A stretch of DNA of 64,000 nt from CBDDKZ01 sp965230415 (GCA_965230415.1 CBDDKZ010000003.1:248001-312000), one strand, 5' to 3'. Positions 28,221 through 37,333 are shown, counted from the stretch's first letter. A program made the numbers and translations. Notes: generated by a model not told the origin, from the letters alone.

Positions 28221-29909
28221 TTAATGACTAATCACCAGTTTTTGAAACGAGCTTATAGATTTAGAAGTGCTAAATTGGCAAATGTACATGCCGTTGGGAA
28301 TAAACGAAAGGTCTATCTGCGTAGCTTCTTTTTGTGCTGAGAATACTTGTCTGTGTACTTGTATGCCTTCTGTGTTTTTAATCGTCAGAATAAAATTTTC
28401 GTTGTTTGTGCCTTTTATAACCATATTTCCATCACTTGGATTCGGGGCAAGGCTTATCCTGTGTTTCATTTGCTCCCTGTTTGTGCTTGTTGTAATCGGT
28501 TCTAATTCAACGTTTAATTCTGTCTTTTGAAAGTCACTAACCATAACATTGTTTATTGTTTTGTCATAATAGTTATCGGCACTGAATTTTAAATTATAGG
28601 AACCTCCTTTTATCATTCGAATATAACGGCCTTGGTTTTCATCGCTATAAACATAAGCATATTGGTTGTCGTGACCCAAAACTTCTATTTTGGCAGCCAC
28701 AGGATCTCCTGAATACAGGTCTGTTACTACCCCATTGATACCGTATAACGCATGTTCAAGGTAAGCTAAGAGCGCTTCTTTATTATAATTCCAAATGGTA
28801 GGGAGTTGCGATCCACTAATCGTTTTTGTGTCACTTATTTCAACTGTTATTTCACGTCCTCCAATTACGTTGGCCCAATCTTGCCGGCCTCCGTCTACCT
28901 GATACCAGTCATAGCCGTTGGTAATACCATCATCATATCCTGTCATGTAGCCGGTACTAACAGCCTGGCAGTTGTCTGCCCATTCCTGACTTACCATTTG
29001 GTACCAGTCGTCATCTACATGGCGTGCGCTGAAATAATCCCAGGGATAATTAATTACTTCCGTTCCTCCATGAAAATTGGCTAATAATATAAAGTTATGA
29101 GCATTCATAAAGTCCATCATATGTACTGTTTCCTTTTGGTATTCCTCTCCGTCGGGATGCGCCAAACCTGTGGGGCTCGGGAAGTTTCTGTTTAGATCTA
29201 CGTAGTTTGCGTTAGCTCTGATTGAGCCGCTAACGGTATGGTCGCCCCCTCTATAAGTTCCATCAGGATTAAAAAGCGGGTTTATCCATATTTCCAGGTT
29301 ATTTACAAGGCTCTGGACACGGTCGTCTGTTTGGTAGTTTTCCAATAAATATTCAATAAGGTGCAGCATTGTAGGGTAACCAGCAGTTTCGTCTCCGTGC
29401 ATAGTAGAAGTATACATCACTTCAGGCTCCGCTTCTTTAGTGTCTGGGTTATCTGTGATTTTTAAAAAGAGCAACTCCTTTCCATTAATAGATGTGCCAA
29501 TGCTTACGAGCTCACAAAGACCTGGGTAGTTTGTCGCATAATCATTCATGACCTGTACATATTGAGAGTAGGTGGGGTAGACGTTCCACTCTTTTACTTC
29601 AGCAATGGATTTCGCCATTTCTATATTGGATTTATTTTCTGCTGGTAAGACTTCAAAAGGGATTTTGAGTTCAAGAAATTTTTTGAAGCCCTTTGCATTG
29701 GCTACAGCATGTACTTTGGCATGAATGCCATGGTCTATTGAAATAATTCGTCCTATAGCTATGGTTTGTTCACGGGAAGCTTCAAAAGCAATGCATACTT
29801 CGCCTTTTTCGCTTAAAACTTTTTGTGCTTCTTCTATTGGATTTTGGGCAAAAATAATGGACGGAAAAATAAAGACAGAGATAAAGATAATTGTAGAAAT
29901 TAATCTCAT
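28221..29909 (-). CDS. Secreted M14 zinc carboxypeptidase with type A sorting domain
   Basis: 562 residues. Signal peptide (MRLISTIIFISVFIFPSIIF, then AQ), a propeptide-like region to about 110, the M14 catalytic domain (about 112-395), a carboxypeptidase regulatory-like beta domain (about 396-475, INGVVTDLYSGDPVAAKIEV), and a T9SS type A sorting domain (ISLAPNPSDGNMVI to the C-terminus). Metal ligands are His171 and Glu174 in MHGDETAG and His280 in NFHGGTE. The catalytic Glu is Glu357 in REITVEIS. Extracellular removal of C-terminal amino acids from peptides is the expected role. Confidence 0.9.
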   Translation of the reverse strand: MRLISTIIFISVFIFPSIIFAQNPIEEAQKVLSEKGEVCIAFEASREQTIAIGRIISIDHGIHAKVHAVANAKGFKKFLELKIPFEVLPAENKSNIEMAKSIAEVKEWNVYPTYSQYVQVMNDYATNYPGLCELVSIGTSINGKELLFLKITDNPDTKEAEPEVMYTSTMHGDETAGYPTMLHLIEYLLENYQTDDRVQSLVNNLEIWINPLFNPDGTYRGGDHTVSGSIRANANYVDLNRNFPSPTGLAHPDGEEYQKETVHMMDFMNAHNFILLANFHGGTEVINYPWDYFSARHVDDDWYQMVSQEWADNCQAVSTGYMTGYDDGITNGYDWYQVDGGRQDWANVIGGREITVEISDTKTISGSQLPTIWNYNKEALLAYLEHALYGINGVVTDLYSGDPVAAKIEVLGHDNQYAYVYSDENQGRYIRMIKGGSYNLKFSADNYYDKTINNVMVSDFQKTELNVELEPITTSTNREQMKHRISLAPNPSDGNMVIKGTNNENFILTIKNTEGIQVHRQVFSAQKEATQIDLSFIPNGMYICQFSTSKSISSFQKLVISH

Positions 29910-30055
29910 AGTTCATGAATTAAGTTAGAAGTACTTTTAGGTGGGGTTGTGATGGGGATACCTGAAATTAAACAAAAAAAAGCTCAGCTCAAAAGATTGT
30001 TACAAATATCGTACAGAGTTTTATACAAATGAGTATATGTTAAACTTTATTTGAT

Positions 30056-31048
30056 TTAATTATACATCAAGCTACAACCTCTTGTGTCAGAGTAGTCTAT
30101 GCGGCCGTTTACAGTGAATGAACCATCGTTGAATACTTCCCCCTGATCGTCGGTGGCTATAAAACAACAAGTGTCCAGATTAGCCAGGTCGATAATGTTT
30201 ATAGCCCCACGCCCGCTTTTGTTAACTGTTAGCGGGTCACTCATGTCTCTGACCAATACCTTCATACCCGGAGCACATTTAAAAATGCCTTCATGATCTG
30301 AGTAAGCCTGAGACAACAATTCGGTCATTCCATATTCAGCATGAACAGCGTTGACATGAATTCTGTTTTTTATAATGTGATGTATTTCAGATCTTAACAT
30401 TTCCTTTCTACGACCTTTCATTCCTCCTGTTTCCATAATTATGAGATCGTCAAAGTCCAGCGGGAATTGTTCTGCAAAATCCATGAGGGCATAGGTGACG
30501 CCGATTAATATGGTTTTCTTATTTTCTGATTTGTTGATTTTGAGTTGGCTATATAGGTCTTCGAAATTGTTTAAATAAAACCCCTGATAGGTGTTTTGAA
30601 TTTTTGACATAAAATATTCACACATGTTGACAAGTGAAGAATTTTTTCTTTCCAGGTAAGACGGAAGCAGTGCTAATAGCGAATATTGGTTTAAAGATCC
30701 ATAGAAGTGTTCAAATATTCTGAGGGCATTATTGTGGTAAAAGGACGTGTCGTAGATGTAGTGTTTACTGGTTTGTTGCCCTGTTGTTCCGCTGCTATGA
30801 AAAACTGTTTCGGGTTCATTTTTTGAACGACAACTTATTAAATGTTGCTTGAAGAATGAAATGGGGAGAAAGGGTATCTCATTAATAGCAGTAATTTCTT
30901 GTGCAGATAATCCTAATAGGGTGATGAATTTTTTGTAAATTGGGTTGTATTGAGACTGGTAGCGGTAAACTGAAAGAATATAGTCATTTGTGTCGGAATA
31001 AATGGAGGTGTTAAACTCTTTTTTTAAATTTATTAGTACATTCGACAT
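30056..31048 (-). CDS. LuxE-like acyl-protein synthetase
   Basis: 330 residues of the acyl-adenylating LuxE family, related to the ANL superfamily. The ATP-binding loop is HSSGTTGQQTSKHYIYD (SSGTTG at 85-90). Further matches are METGGMKGRRKEM, HAEYGMTELLSQAYS and the late GRIDYSDTRGCSL. LuxE activates a fatty acid with ATP for reduction to aldehyde. No luciferase or acyl-CoA reductase lies nearby, so here it more likely primes an acyl group for another pathway. It is divergent from a lipoprotein gene with only 47 bp between starts. Confidence 0.8.
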   Translation of the reverse strand: MSNVLINLKKEFNTSIYSDTNDYILSVYRYQSQYNPIYKKFITLLGLSAQEITAINEIPFLPISFFKQHLISCRSKNEPETVFHSSGTTGQQTSKHYIYDTSFYHNNALRIFEHFYGSLNQYSLLALLPSYLERKNSSLVNMCEYFMSKIQNTYQGFYLNNFEDLYSQLKINKSENKKTILIGVTYALMDFAEQFPLDFDDLIIMETGGMKGRRKEMLRSEIHHIIKNRIHVNAVHAEYGMTELLSQAYSDHEGIFKCAPGMKVLVRDMSDPLTVNKSGRGAINIIDLANLDTCCFIATDDQGEVFNDGSFTVNGRIDYSDTRGCSLMYN

Positions 31049-31095
31049 AAAAGAAAATCGGTTTCGCTACGTTTAGTATAAAACTAAATTAAATT

Positions 31096-31668
31096 TTGAG
31101 AAATAACTATTCCCTATTCTACTTCAATATAGTGCTCTTGCTATTCCTGGCTAGTATTTCTGGGTGTACCAAACAACCGCGATTTAAACTGGAACCGGAA
31201 ATAGAGTTGAAATCTATTGAACGATTTGTGATTTTAGATGATTTTCAACGTGTTGAAAATGATAGTATTAGTATTACCATAACTTTCAAAGATGGCGATG
31301 GAGACTTAGGGGCATCAGACCAGGGTAATGTGTTTGATTGTGAATCTTCACTTCAAGACTATAATTTTATTGCCGAAACCTACAAATTGGTGGATGGCGA
31401 ATGGGAAGGAATCGTAGACGATAGCATAGAAACAGGGATTTTGACATTTGGAGATCTCTTTCCCGACCTTGGCAATGGCAATGGCCCCCTGCAGGGAGAG
31501 ATGAGCTATGCCGTACTACTGCCTCACCTGACAAATGAGAATGGTGCTAAAATTAAAACTGGTGATACACTCCAATTCAGTGTATTTATAGTTGATAACG
31601 CTTGCCGAAGAAGTAATGTGATCTGGACACCTTCTGTTGTATTTCGCGAGGAAGATATAGAACAATAA
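31096..31668 (+). CDS. Lipoprotein of unknown function
   Basis: 190 residues with a lipoprotein signal sequence (hydrophobic core then LASISGC, Cys24 being the lipidated residue). The mature part is acidic with a DGDGDLG segment that could bind calcium, and repeats of short beta-strand patterns. TTG 31096 is the only start giving a complete signal peptide. The gene is divergent from the LuxE-like gene and convergent with the E1 gene (20-bp gap). Confidence 0.65.
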   Translation: MRNNYSLFYFNIVLLLFLASISGCTKQPRFKLEPEIELKSIERFVILDDFQRVENDSISITITFKDGDGDLGASDQGNVFDCESSLQDYNFIAETYKLVDGEWEGIVDDSIETGILTFGDLFPDLGNGNGPLQGEMSYAVLLPHLTNENGAKIKTGDTLQFSVFIVDNACRRSNVIWTPSVVFREEDIEQ

Positions 31669-31688
31669 AACTTTTCTTAAGAATATAT

Positions 31689-34157
31689 TTAAATCGATTT
31701 CCAGTCCGGTTTGACTTCTTCATTGTAAATTGAAGGGAATCTTTGTGGGTCCGATTCGTGCATTATTTCATATACATAATCAAAAACATCTTCTGTGTTA
31801 GCTTTTGAGAAGTAATCACCGTCGGTTGCATATGCAGGTCTGTGTGCCCACGAATGAATCGTTTTTGGTTTGGAATCCAGGTAATAGTAGCCACCTTGTC
31901 GCTCAAGAACTTGCTGCATCATATAAGCGGTTGTTCCTCCGGGGACGTCCTCATCAGCAAATAAAATCTTATTCGTTTTTTTCAGTGAATTAAGGATTAT
32001 TTTTTCCCGATCGAATGGCAATAGAGTCTGTACATCAATAACTTCACAAGAAATTCCTGCTTCTGCCAGTTGCTCGGCAGCGTTTAATGCTATGCGACAC
32101 ATGGCACCATAAGTAACAATTGTAACATCTTCTCCTTCCCTGAGAATTTCAGGTATACCAAGAGGTACTGTTATATCTCCAATGTTTTCTGGTAGCCGTT
32201 CTTTGAGTCGATAACCATTAAGGCATTCAATGACCATACCGGGATCACCAGATTTAAGCAGGGTGTTATACATACCGGCAGCTTGCGTCATATTCCTGGG
32301 TACACACACATAAACCCCGCGAATACTATGTAAAATAACGCCAAGGGGAGATCCAGAATGCCATACACCTTCCAAACGATGACCTCTGGTTCTGATAATA
32401 ACAGGTGCTTTTTGGCCACCATAGGAACGATAGTGCAGCGTAGCCAGGTCATCCGAGATAATTTGGATGGCATATAGCATATAGTCTACATATTGTACTT
32501 CGCATATAGGCTTCAATCCTCTTAGGGCTGTTCCAATAGCCTGGCCAATAATTGTACATTCCCTAATGCCAGTGTCCATTACCCGAAAGTCTCCGTGTTT
32601 TTCCTGTAAACCTGCGAAACCCTGGTTAACATCACCGATTTTTCCTACGTCCTCTCCAAAAGCAAAAATTTTCGGGTCATTTTCCAGAGCCTTATCAAAA
32701 AAGTGCTGTAAGATCTCGTAGCCGTCAATAAGAGGGCTGTCTTTAGTGAAAATAGGCTTGTGCTCTTTTATATAAAGCGCAGAATCAGGATTACTGCTGT
32801 AGAGATGAGCGCTGTACCGAAGGTGGTTGCTATGTTTTTGATTATTAACCCATTCCAGTAATACTTTTTTTGAATTGGATTCCTCCGCGATTCTTAGTGC
32901 TCTTAGTGCTTTTTTTGCGGCACAAACAATAACGCTACGTATCAGGTATTGTTCCTCATCAATTTCAGAAATCAGGGACCGCAGGTGCGCATCCAGATTT
33001 TGATGTTCTTGAGAAACCTGATCGAATATATCTTTAAGCTCGGCGTAATCCTTTTTCATGGAATTCACATATTCTTTCCATGCAATGTTTCGCGTTGTCT
33101 TTATTTCTTTGTTTACCTCTTCTTCTATTTGAGATAGTTCGTCAAGTCCACAGATTTTGCTGTCTAATAGCCATTCTTTGAACTTACCAATACAGTCGAA
33201 GTCTTTTTCCCATTGAAGTCGCTCTTCCGTTTTATAACGCTCATGTGATCCTGAAGTTGAGTGTCCCTGTGGTTGTGTCATTTCTTTCACATGAACAATG
33301 GTCGGGATGTGTTGTTCTCTACTCAGCTTAGAGGCTTGTCCATAGGCATTCATGAGCTCAACGAAATCCCAGCCATTTACAGTGAAAATCTCATAGCCAC
33401 TGTCTTCGTTGTTCTTTCTGAAGCCTTCTAATATCTTGCTTATATCTCCTTTAGTGACCTGAAGTTCATTAGGAACAGAAATGCCATAGCCATCATCCCA
33501 GATAGAAACCAACATGGGGGCCTGAATTACACCTCCTGCATTGATCGCTTCCCAGAAAACACCTTCTGCAGTAGAGGCGTTGCCTATGGTTCCCCAGGCA
33601 ATCTCATTTCCATTGTTCGAGAATTGATCGTATTGTTTTAAGTCAGGGTTATCTCTATAAAGTTTGGAGGCCTGAGCTAATCCAACGAGTCTGGGCATTT
33701 GAGCCGCGGTAGGAGATATGTCAACACTCGAATTGAATTGCTTTACAAGATTGAGCCAGTTCCCGTTTTCATCGATCGAGCGTGTGCCGAAATGTCCCGT
33801 CATCATACGACCTGCAGAAACAGGTTCGTGTTCAATGTCTGGATGCGCATAAAGTTGTGCAAATAACTGCCTTGGAGTCATTTCACCTATTGCAAACATA
33901 AAGGTTTGATCACGGTAATAACCAGAACGCCAGTCTCCTTTTTCAAAGAAATGCGCCATAACCACCTGAGCCAGTTCCTTGCCTGCTCCGAAAATGCCGA
34001 ACTTGGCCTTGCCCATATAAACTTCCTTGCGACCGGTTTCGCTGGTGAAACGGCTTAGCAAACAAATTCTGAAATAATCTAACAGGACTTCTTTAGTTAA
34101 CTGGTGTTGCTTAAGGAATTTGTCTCTATTCAATGTCAAAGCGTTTAACTTAAACAA
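31689..34157 (-). CDS. Fused 2-oxoacid dehydrogenase E1 (alpha and beta), thiamine-dependent
   Basis: 822 residues joining the alpha (about 1-400) and beta (about 465-822) subunits of a pyruvate or branched-chain 2-oxoacid dehydrogenase E1. The alpha half has the YRDQTFMFAIGEMTP loop, the thiamine-diphosphate region WGTIGNASTAEG and SIWDDGYGISV, and a GHSTSGSHERYK segment near the usual phosphorylation loop. The beta half has IFAFGEDVGKIGDVNQGF, IRECTIIGQAIG, EVQYVDY, RTRGHRLEGVWHSGSP and DVQTLLPFDRE. The first codon is TTG and no nearby ATG suits. The E2 and E3 genes are not in this window, but lipB at 43 kb supplies lipoylation for such complexes. Confidence 0.9.
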   Translation of the reverse strand: MFKLNALTLNRDKFLKQHQLTKEVLLDYFRICLLSRFTSETGRKEVYMGKAKFGIFGAGKELAQVVMAHFFEKGDWRSGYYRDQTFMFAIGEMTPRQLFAQLYAHPDIEHEPVSAGRMMTGHFGTRSIDENGNWLNLVKQFNSSVDISPTAAQMPRLVGLAQASKLYRDNPDLKQYDQFSNNGNEIAWGTIGNASTAEGVFWEAINAGGVIQAPMLVSIWDDGYGISVPNELQVTKGDISKILEGFRKNNEDSGYEIFTVNGWDFVELMNAYGQASKLSREQHIPTIVHVKEMTQPQGHSTSGSHERYKTEERLQWEKDFDCIGKFKEWLLDSKICGLDELSQIEEEVNKEIKTTRNIAWKEYVNSMKKDYAELKDIFDQVSQEHQNLDAHLRSLISEIDEEQYLIRSVIVCAAKKALRALRIAEESNSKKVLLEWVNNQKHSNHLRYSAHLYSSNPDSALYIKEHKPIFTKDSPLIDGYEILQHFFDKALENDPKIFAFGEDVGKIGDVNQGFAGLQEKHGDFRVMDTGIRECTIIGQAIGTALRGLKPICEVQYVDYMLYAIQIISDDLATLHYRSYGGQKAPVIIRTRGHRLEGVWHSGSPLGVILHSIRGVYVCVPRNMTQAAGMYNTLLKSGDPGMVIECLNGYRLKERLPENIGDITVPLGIPEILREGEDVTIVTYGAMCRIALNAAEQLAEAGISCEVIDVQTLLPFDREKIILNSLKKTNKILFADEDVPGGTTAYMMQQVLERQGGYYYLDSKPKTIHSWAHRPAYATDGDYFSKANTEDVFDYVYEIMHESDPQRFPSIYNEEVKPDWKSI

Positions 34158-34177
34158 AATTAAATAATCTTAGAGAA

Positions 34178-34209
34178 TTGACTAACTATTATTATTTATA
34201 TTAATTTTG
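34178..34209 (+). promoter_or_regulatory. Promoter of the DUF1573 gene
   Basis: TAATTTTG (34202-34209) matches TAnnTTTG, with TTG at 34178-34180 placed 21 bases upstream. The start codon lies 53 bases downstream. Confidence 0.5.
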
Positions 34210-34261
34210 TAATATAGCATATTCTAACAATTTTACCGAAAAAGAATAAATAAGTACTGTG

Positions 34262-35026
34262 ATGAAAAAGGGTGTTTTATTTTTCACCGGATTAATTGTG
34301 ACATTAATTAATTACGGACAAATTAAAGTTGACTTCGCAGAGAAAGTTAATGATTTTGGTTTTATACAGGAAGGAAAAGTAGCCTCGTGCGAATTTACCT
34401 TCGAGAATAATACAGAAGATACCGTGCGTTTGGCAAGTGTCAAACCTTCTTGTGGTTGCACTTCGCCTTTTTGGACAAAAGATCCCGTAGCTCCTGGCGA
34501 ATCTGGGACCATTAAAGTGAATTACAATAGTCGTGGACGCCTGGGTGAGTTTACAAAAAATATTACGGTAACAGTTACAGGTGAAGAAAAGAAAGAAATT
34601 TTAACAATTAAAGGATTTGTTAAAAAGGCCGAACCTGATTCGCTCGTTGAAGAAAAGAAAAAGGTGAGCCCAATAGCTGTTTTGAATAAAAACAACCATT
34701 ATTTTGGTAGAATAGAACGCAATAAACCAGTTTCTTACAAATTTGTATTGAAAAATGAAGGCAAATCTCCATTAAAGTTGGAGGCGCTAAAGTCAGGTTG
34801 TCGCTGTGTGAACTATGAAATGGGAGTTACAGAAATAGCTCCTGGTGAATCAGCTAGTCTGGATATAAAATATAGCCCGAGGACTTTAGGAGAAATTAAA
34901 GATAAAGTGATTCTTTTGACTAATGATGTTACCAAGTCACACCTGGAAATTGAATTGGGGGCAGAAGTTGTAAAAGAATTGGTGAGTAAAAGTATTATGC
35001 AGCAAGGGGGAAGTTTTGGCTTCTAA
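34262..35026 (+). CDS. Exported protein with two tandem DUF1573 domains
   Basis: 254 residues with signal peptide (MKKGVLFFTGLIVTLINYGQ). Two DUF1573 domains, each an Ig-like ASPM/SPD-2/Hydin-type fold, span about 20-115 (FGFIQEGKVASCEFTFEN, VKPSCGCTSPFW) and 138-240 (FGRIERNKPVSYKFVLKN, KSGCRCVNYEM). The short Cys-x-Cys motif (CGC, CRC) is present in both. Probably a periplasmic or surface-attached accessory protein, but the function is not established for this family. ATG 34262 follows an in-frame GTG at 34259. Confidence 0.8.
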   Translation: MKKGVLFFTGLIVTLINYGQIKVDFAEKVNDFGFIQEGKVASCEFTFENNTEDTVRLASVKPSCGCTSPFWTKDPVAPGESGTIKVNYNSRGRLGEFTKNITVTVTGEEKKEILTIKGFVKKAEPDSLVEEKKKVSPIAVLNKNNHYFGRIERNKPVSYKFVLKNEGKSPLKLEALKSGCRCVNYEMGVTEIAPGESASLDIKYSPRTLGEIKDKVILLTNDVTKSHLEIELGAEVVKELVSKSIMQQGGSFGF

Positions 35027-35050
35027 TCATAAAATATGCTTTAGTATACG

Positions 35051-35088
35051 AAGCTTGCTTCATTAAGGGCAAGCTTTTATTTTTTTTA
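35051..35088 (+). terminator. Terminator after the DUF1573 gene
   Basis: AAGCTTGC (35051-35058) pairs with GCAAGCTT (35069-35076), followed by a TTATTTTTTTT run. Confidence 0.75.
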
Positions 35089-35153
35089 AGTGGCTGCCAA
35101 CGCCTTATTAAATTCACACACATATCATCAAATAAGTATAAATAGTTTTTTAT

Positions 35154-36236
35154 ATGAAAATCGGAGTACCTAAGGAAATTAAGAATAATGAAAATCGAGT
35201 CGCATTGACACCTGCGGGAGTCACAGAATTGGTAGCCAGAGGTCACCTTGTTCAGATACAAACAGGAGCAGGGGAAAATGCCGGGTACTACGATAAAGAT
35301 TATGTACAGGAGGGAGCGATTATAGTCGAAAACCCTCAGCAAGTTTTTGCAAATAATGATTTGATTTTAAAGGTAAAAGAGCCTCAGCCTGAGGAGTATG
35401 GTTTAATAAGGGAAGGGCAGGTGTTGTTTACCTATTTCCACCTGGCAGCTTCAAAATCATTGACTGAAGCGATGCAACAGAGTGGAGCTGTTTGTATTGC
35501 TTACGAAACTATAGAAGATAGAGAGGGTGGTTTACCACTGCTTATGCCTATGTCGCAAGTAGCCGGTCGATTGTCTGTGCAGGAAGGAGCCCGATTTTTA
35601 ATGAGGTCAAGCGGTGGTAGTGGTAAATTGTTAGGAGGCGTTCCCGGTGTGAAGCCTGCAGTTGTCATGGTATTAGGGGGGGGCGTTGTTGGAACGGAAG
35701 CGGCAAAAATGGCCGCAGGATTGGGCGCTCAGGTTCAGCTATTCGACATTAATCCATCTCGATTAAGTGCTTTAGACAATATGATGCCTGCAAATGTACA
35801 GACTGTTTATTCGAATAGGTTTAACATCAAAGAGGGCCTTCAAGAAGCTGATTTAGTGATTGGTGCCGTTTTAATTCCGGGGGCTAAAGCTCCTTCTCTA
35901 GTGCAAAAAGCAGATCTTAAATTAATGAAAACGGGTTCCGTGATTGTCGATGTAGCGGTGGACCAGGGTGGGTGTATAGAAACCATGAGACCTACAAGCT
36001 ATGATCAACCTGTTTTTGAAGTAGATAATATTATTCATTACGGGGTGGCAAATATGCCTGGTGCAGTTCCTCATACCTCAACGCAGGCGTTAACAAATGC
36101 CACTTTGCCCTACATACTAAAGTTGGCTTCGGAAGGCTGGGAAAAGTATGCCGAGAGTCATCAGGGTTTTAAGAGAGGATTGAACGTAGTTAATGGTCAA
36201 TTAGTACATCCAGCGGTAATAGATGCTTTCGAATAG
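35154..36236 (+). CDS. ald: Alanine dehydrogenase
   Basis: NAD-dependent interconversion of L-alanine and pyruvate plus ammonia. The 360 residues cover the whole family: MKIGVPKEIKNNENRVALTP at the N-terminus with the pyruvate-binding Arg15 and a lysine in the following strands (LKVKEPQPEEY), the NAD-binding glycine loop VMVLGGGVVGTEAAKMA near 175, and the C-terminal VDQGGCIET and ANMPGAVPHTSTQALTNATLPY. It is a single-gene unit with terminators on both sides. The close relative, nicotinamide nucleotide transhydrogenase alpha, is excluded by length and by the ald-specific C-terminus. Confidence 0.93.
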   Translation: MKIGVPKEIKNNENRVALTPAGVTELVARGHLVQIQTGAGENAGYYDKDYVQEGAIIVENPQQVFANNDLILKVKEPQPEEYGLIREGQVLFTYFHLAASKSLTEAMQQSGAVCIAYETIEDREGGLPLLMPMSQVAGRLSVQEGARFLMRSSGGSGKLLGGVPGVKPAVVMVLGGGVVGTEAAKMAAGLGAQVQLFDINPSRLSALDNMMPANVQTVYSNRFNIKEGLQEADLVIGAVLIPGAKAPSLVQKADLKLMKTGSVIVDVAVDQGGCIETMRPTSYDQPVFEVDNIIHYGVANMPGAVPHTSTQALTNATLPYILKLASEGWEKYAESHQGFKRGLNVVNGQLVHPAVIDAFE

Positions 36237-36334
36237 TTCCTGGATGGCTATCTTTAAATCTGATGTTTTTTTCATAAAAAGGGCATAAAATCGTGTTGAT
36301 AACAGCTGTTGTTATTTGAAATAATAAGAACAGC

Positions 36335-36360
36335 AAAAGACCTCCGACCGGAGGCCTTAT
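36335..36360. terminator. Terminator between ald and the TPR gene
   Basis: Short GC-rich hairpin CCTCC / GGAGG with a GACC loop, flanked by AAGA and CCTT. It lies between convergent 3' ends and overlaps the first base of the TPR gene's stop codon. Confidence 0.5.
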
Positions 36361-36911
36361 TAACACCAGCTTATTGACCTGAATTGATTTAGTCCACGTG
36401 TATATTCCTCAGACAATAGTTGCTTCTTTTGCTTTATACGTTCAACGCCTTGCGAAATTGAATGTCTTAACTCTGGTTCTAAAGAAGATGTCATAAGCGC
36501 ATCAAAATGAGCTTCAGCTTCCTCGAGTTTGCTTGATCCTTCCAAGCCAAGAGCGTAGTATAGCCTAAGATAGTCACTATCCCTTTTCGTTTTACGTCTC
36601 CACGATGTAATAAATGCTGTCAACGATTCATAGTCTTCCCCGATAAGCAAGAATCTTAAGTAGTTGATAAGTATATACTCATTTTTGCTTTCAAATTTTA
36701 AAGCCAGTTTGTAGTGAAAATCAGCCTTTTCAAAATCGTAAAGCTGCGTATAGTAAATCCATGCTATCAAACTGTGGGCTTTACCATTTCCGGGTTCTTT
36801 TTCAATCAACTCCTGTAAAATACGCTTGGCTTCCAGGTAGTTCCAGTCATCCATCAGTTCCTGTGCTTTTAATATGTATTCCTCGTCATTTAATAACAAT
36901 TCATCTAACAT
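36360..36911 (-). CDS. Tetratricopeptide-repeat protein, 183 aa
   Basis: A soluble all-helical protein. TPR-like units are visible at about 10-43 (AQELMDDWNYLEAKRILQEL), 44-78 (AHSLIAWIYYTQLYDFEKAD) and 112-150 (ALGLEGSSKLEEAEAHFDAL). There is no signal peptide and no catalytic motif, so it is most likely a protein-protein adaptor with unknown partners. It lies directly downstream, in the same orientation, of the structured RNA candidate at 37051-37327, so read-through transcription could link them. Confidence 0.75.
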   Translation of the reverse strand: MLDELLLNDEEYILKAQELMDDWNYLEAKRILQELIEKEPGNGKAHSLIAWIYYTQLYDFEKADFHYKLALKFESKNEYILINYLRFLLIGEDYESLTAFITSWRRKTKRDSDYLRLYYALGLEGSSKLEEAEAHFDALMTSSLEPELRHSISQGVERIKQKKQLLSEEYTRGLNQFRSISWC

Positions 36912-37050
36912 AGTAGTATGATTTTATGGTTAATTAGTTTGCGTGGTCCCTGAAACTTCAGATTCTGAAGACACTATTTCACCCTCCCGTGTTTTGAGCT
37001 TGAATTAGAAAGTTCTTAATTCTCCTATCAAGCATATCCTGACACAAACC

Positions 37051-37327
37051 TGGATGGCAAGGCAGGAATCGAACCTGCACATCGACCTATGATTACCGAC
37101 TTGCCATTTGAGACTAAGTAGTGATTATTACTCAGCCTGCTAAAAAGATCAACGCTTTTCCAAAACTTCTGACAGAAACGGACCGTCAGCTGAGGGCTTT
37201 AACCTCTCGTTGATCGGGAGACACCCGTTTTGCCTCTCCCTTAGCACTTTTAATATTCTATTTATAAGAAGGCGGAGCCTGACATGATAGATACATGTCA
37301 GGAAACTCCGGGGGATCTTCTTGTTTG
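37051..37327 (-). ncRNA. Candidate structured RNA with tRNA-like 3' end
   Basis: About 277 nt read on the minus strand. In RNA order: a bulged long hairpin (37322-37267; core CCTGACATG / CATGTCAGG, then CGGAG / CTCCG and AAGAAG / CTTCTT). Then a closed three-way junction: TGCTAA 37246-37241 with TTAGCA 37143-37138, hairpin TCTCCC / GGGAGA directly stacked, and the 8-bp stem GATCAACG 37215-37208 with CGTTGATC 37154-37147 enclosing two small hairpins. Then hairpin CTGAGTA / TACTTAG. Last comes a tRNA-like fold: 8-bp acceptor CTTGCCAT / ATGGCAAG, one arm with a 7-nt loop, a consensus T-arm (GCAGG TTCGATT CCTGC) and the end TCCA. G-U pairs form only on this strand. It lacks a D-arm and the tmRNA or RNase P signatures. 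Confidence 0.5.
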
Positions 37328-37333
37328 CCGGTT

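Noticed and set aside
29955..29996. AAGCTCAGCTC with A-run as a terminator
   Set aside because: The inverted repeat is only four to five bases and too short to form a stable stem.
37051..37107. Canonical tRNA gene on the minus strand
   Set aside because: The T-arm and CCA end look perfect, but the acceptor strands are only 38 nt apart and only one other arm fits, so a D-arm and a U33-bearing anticodon loop are missing. It is treated as a tRNA-like module instead.
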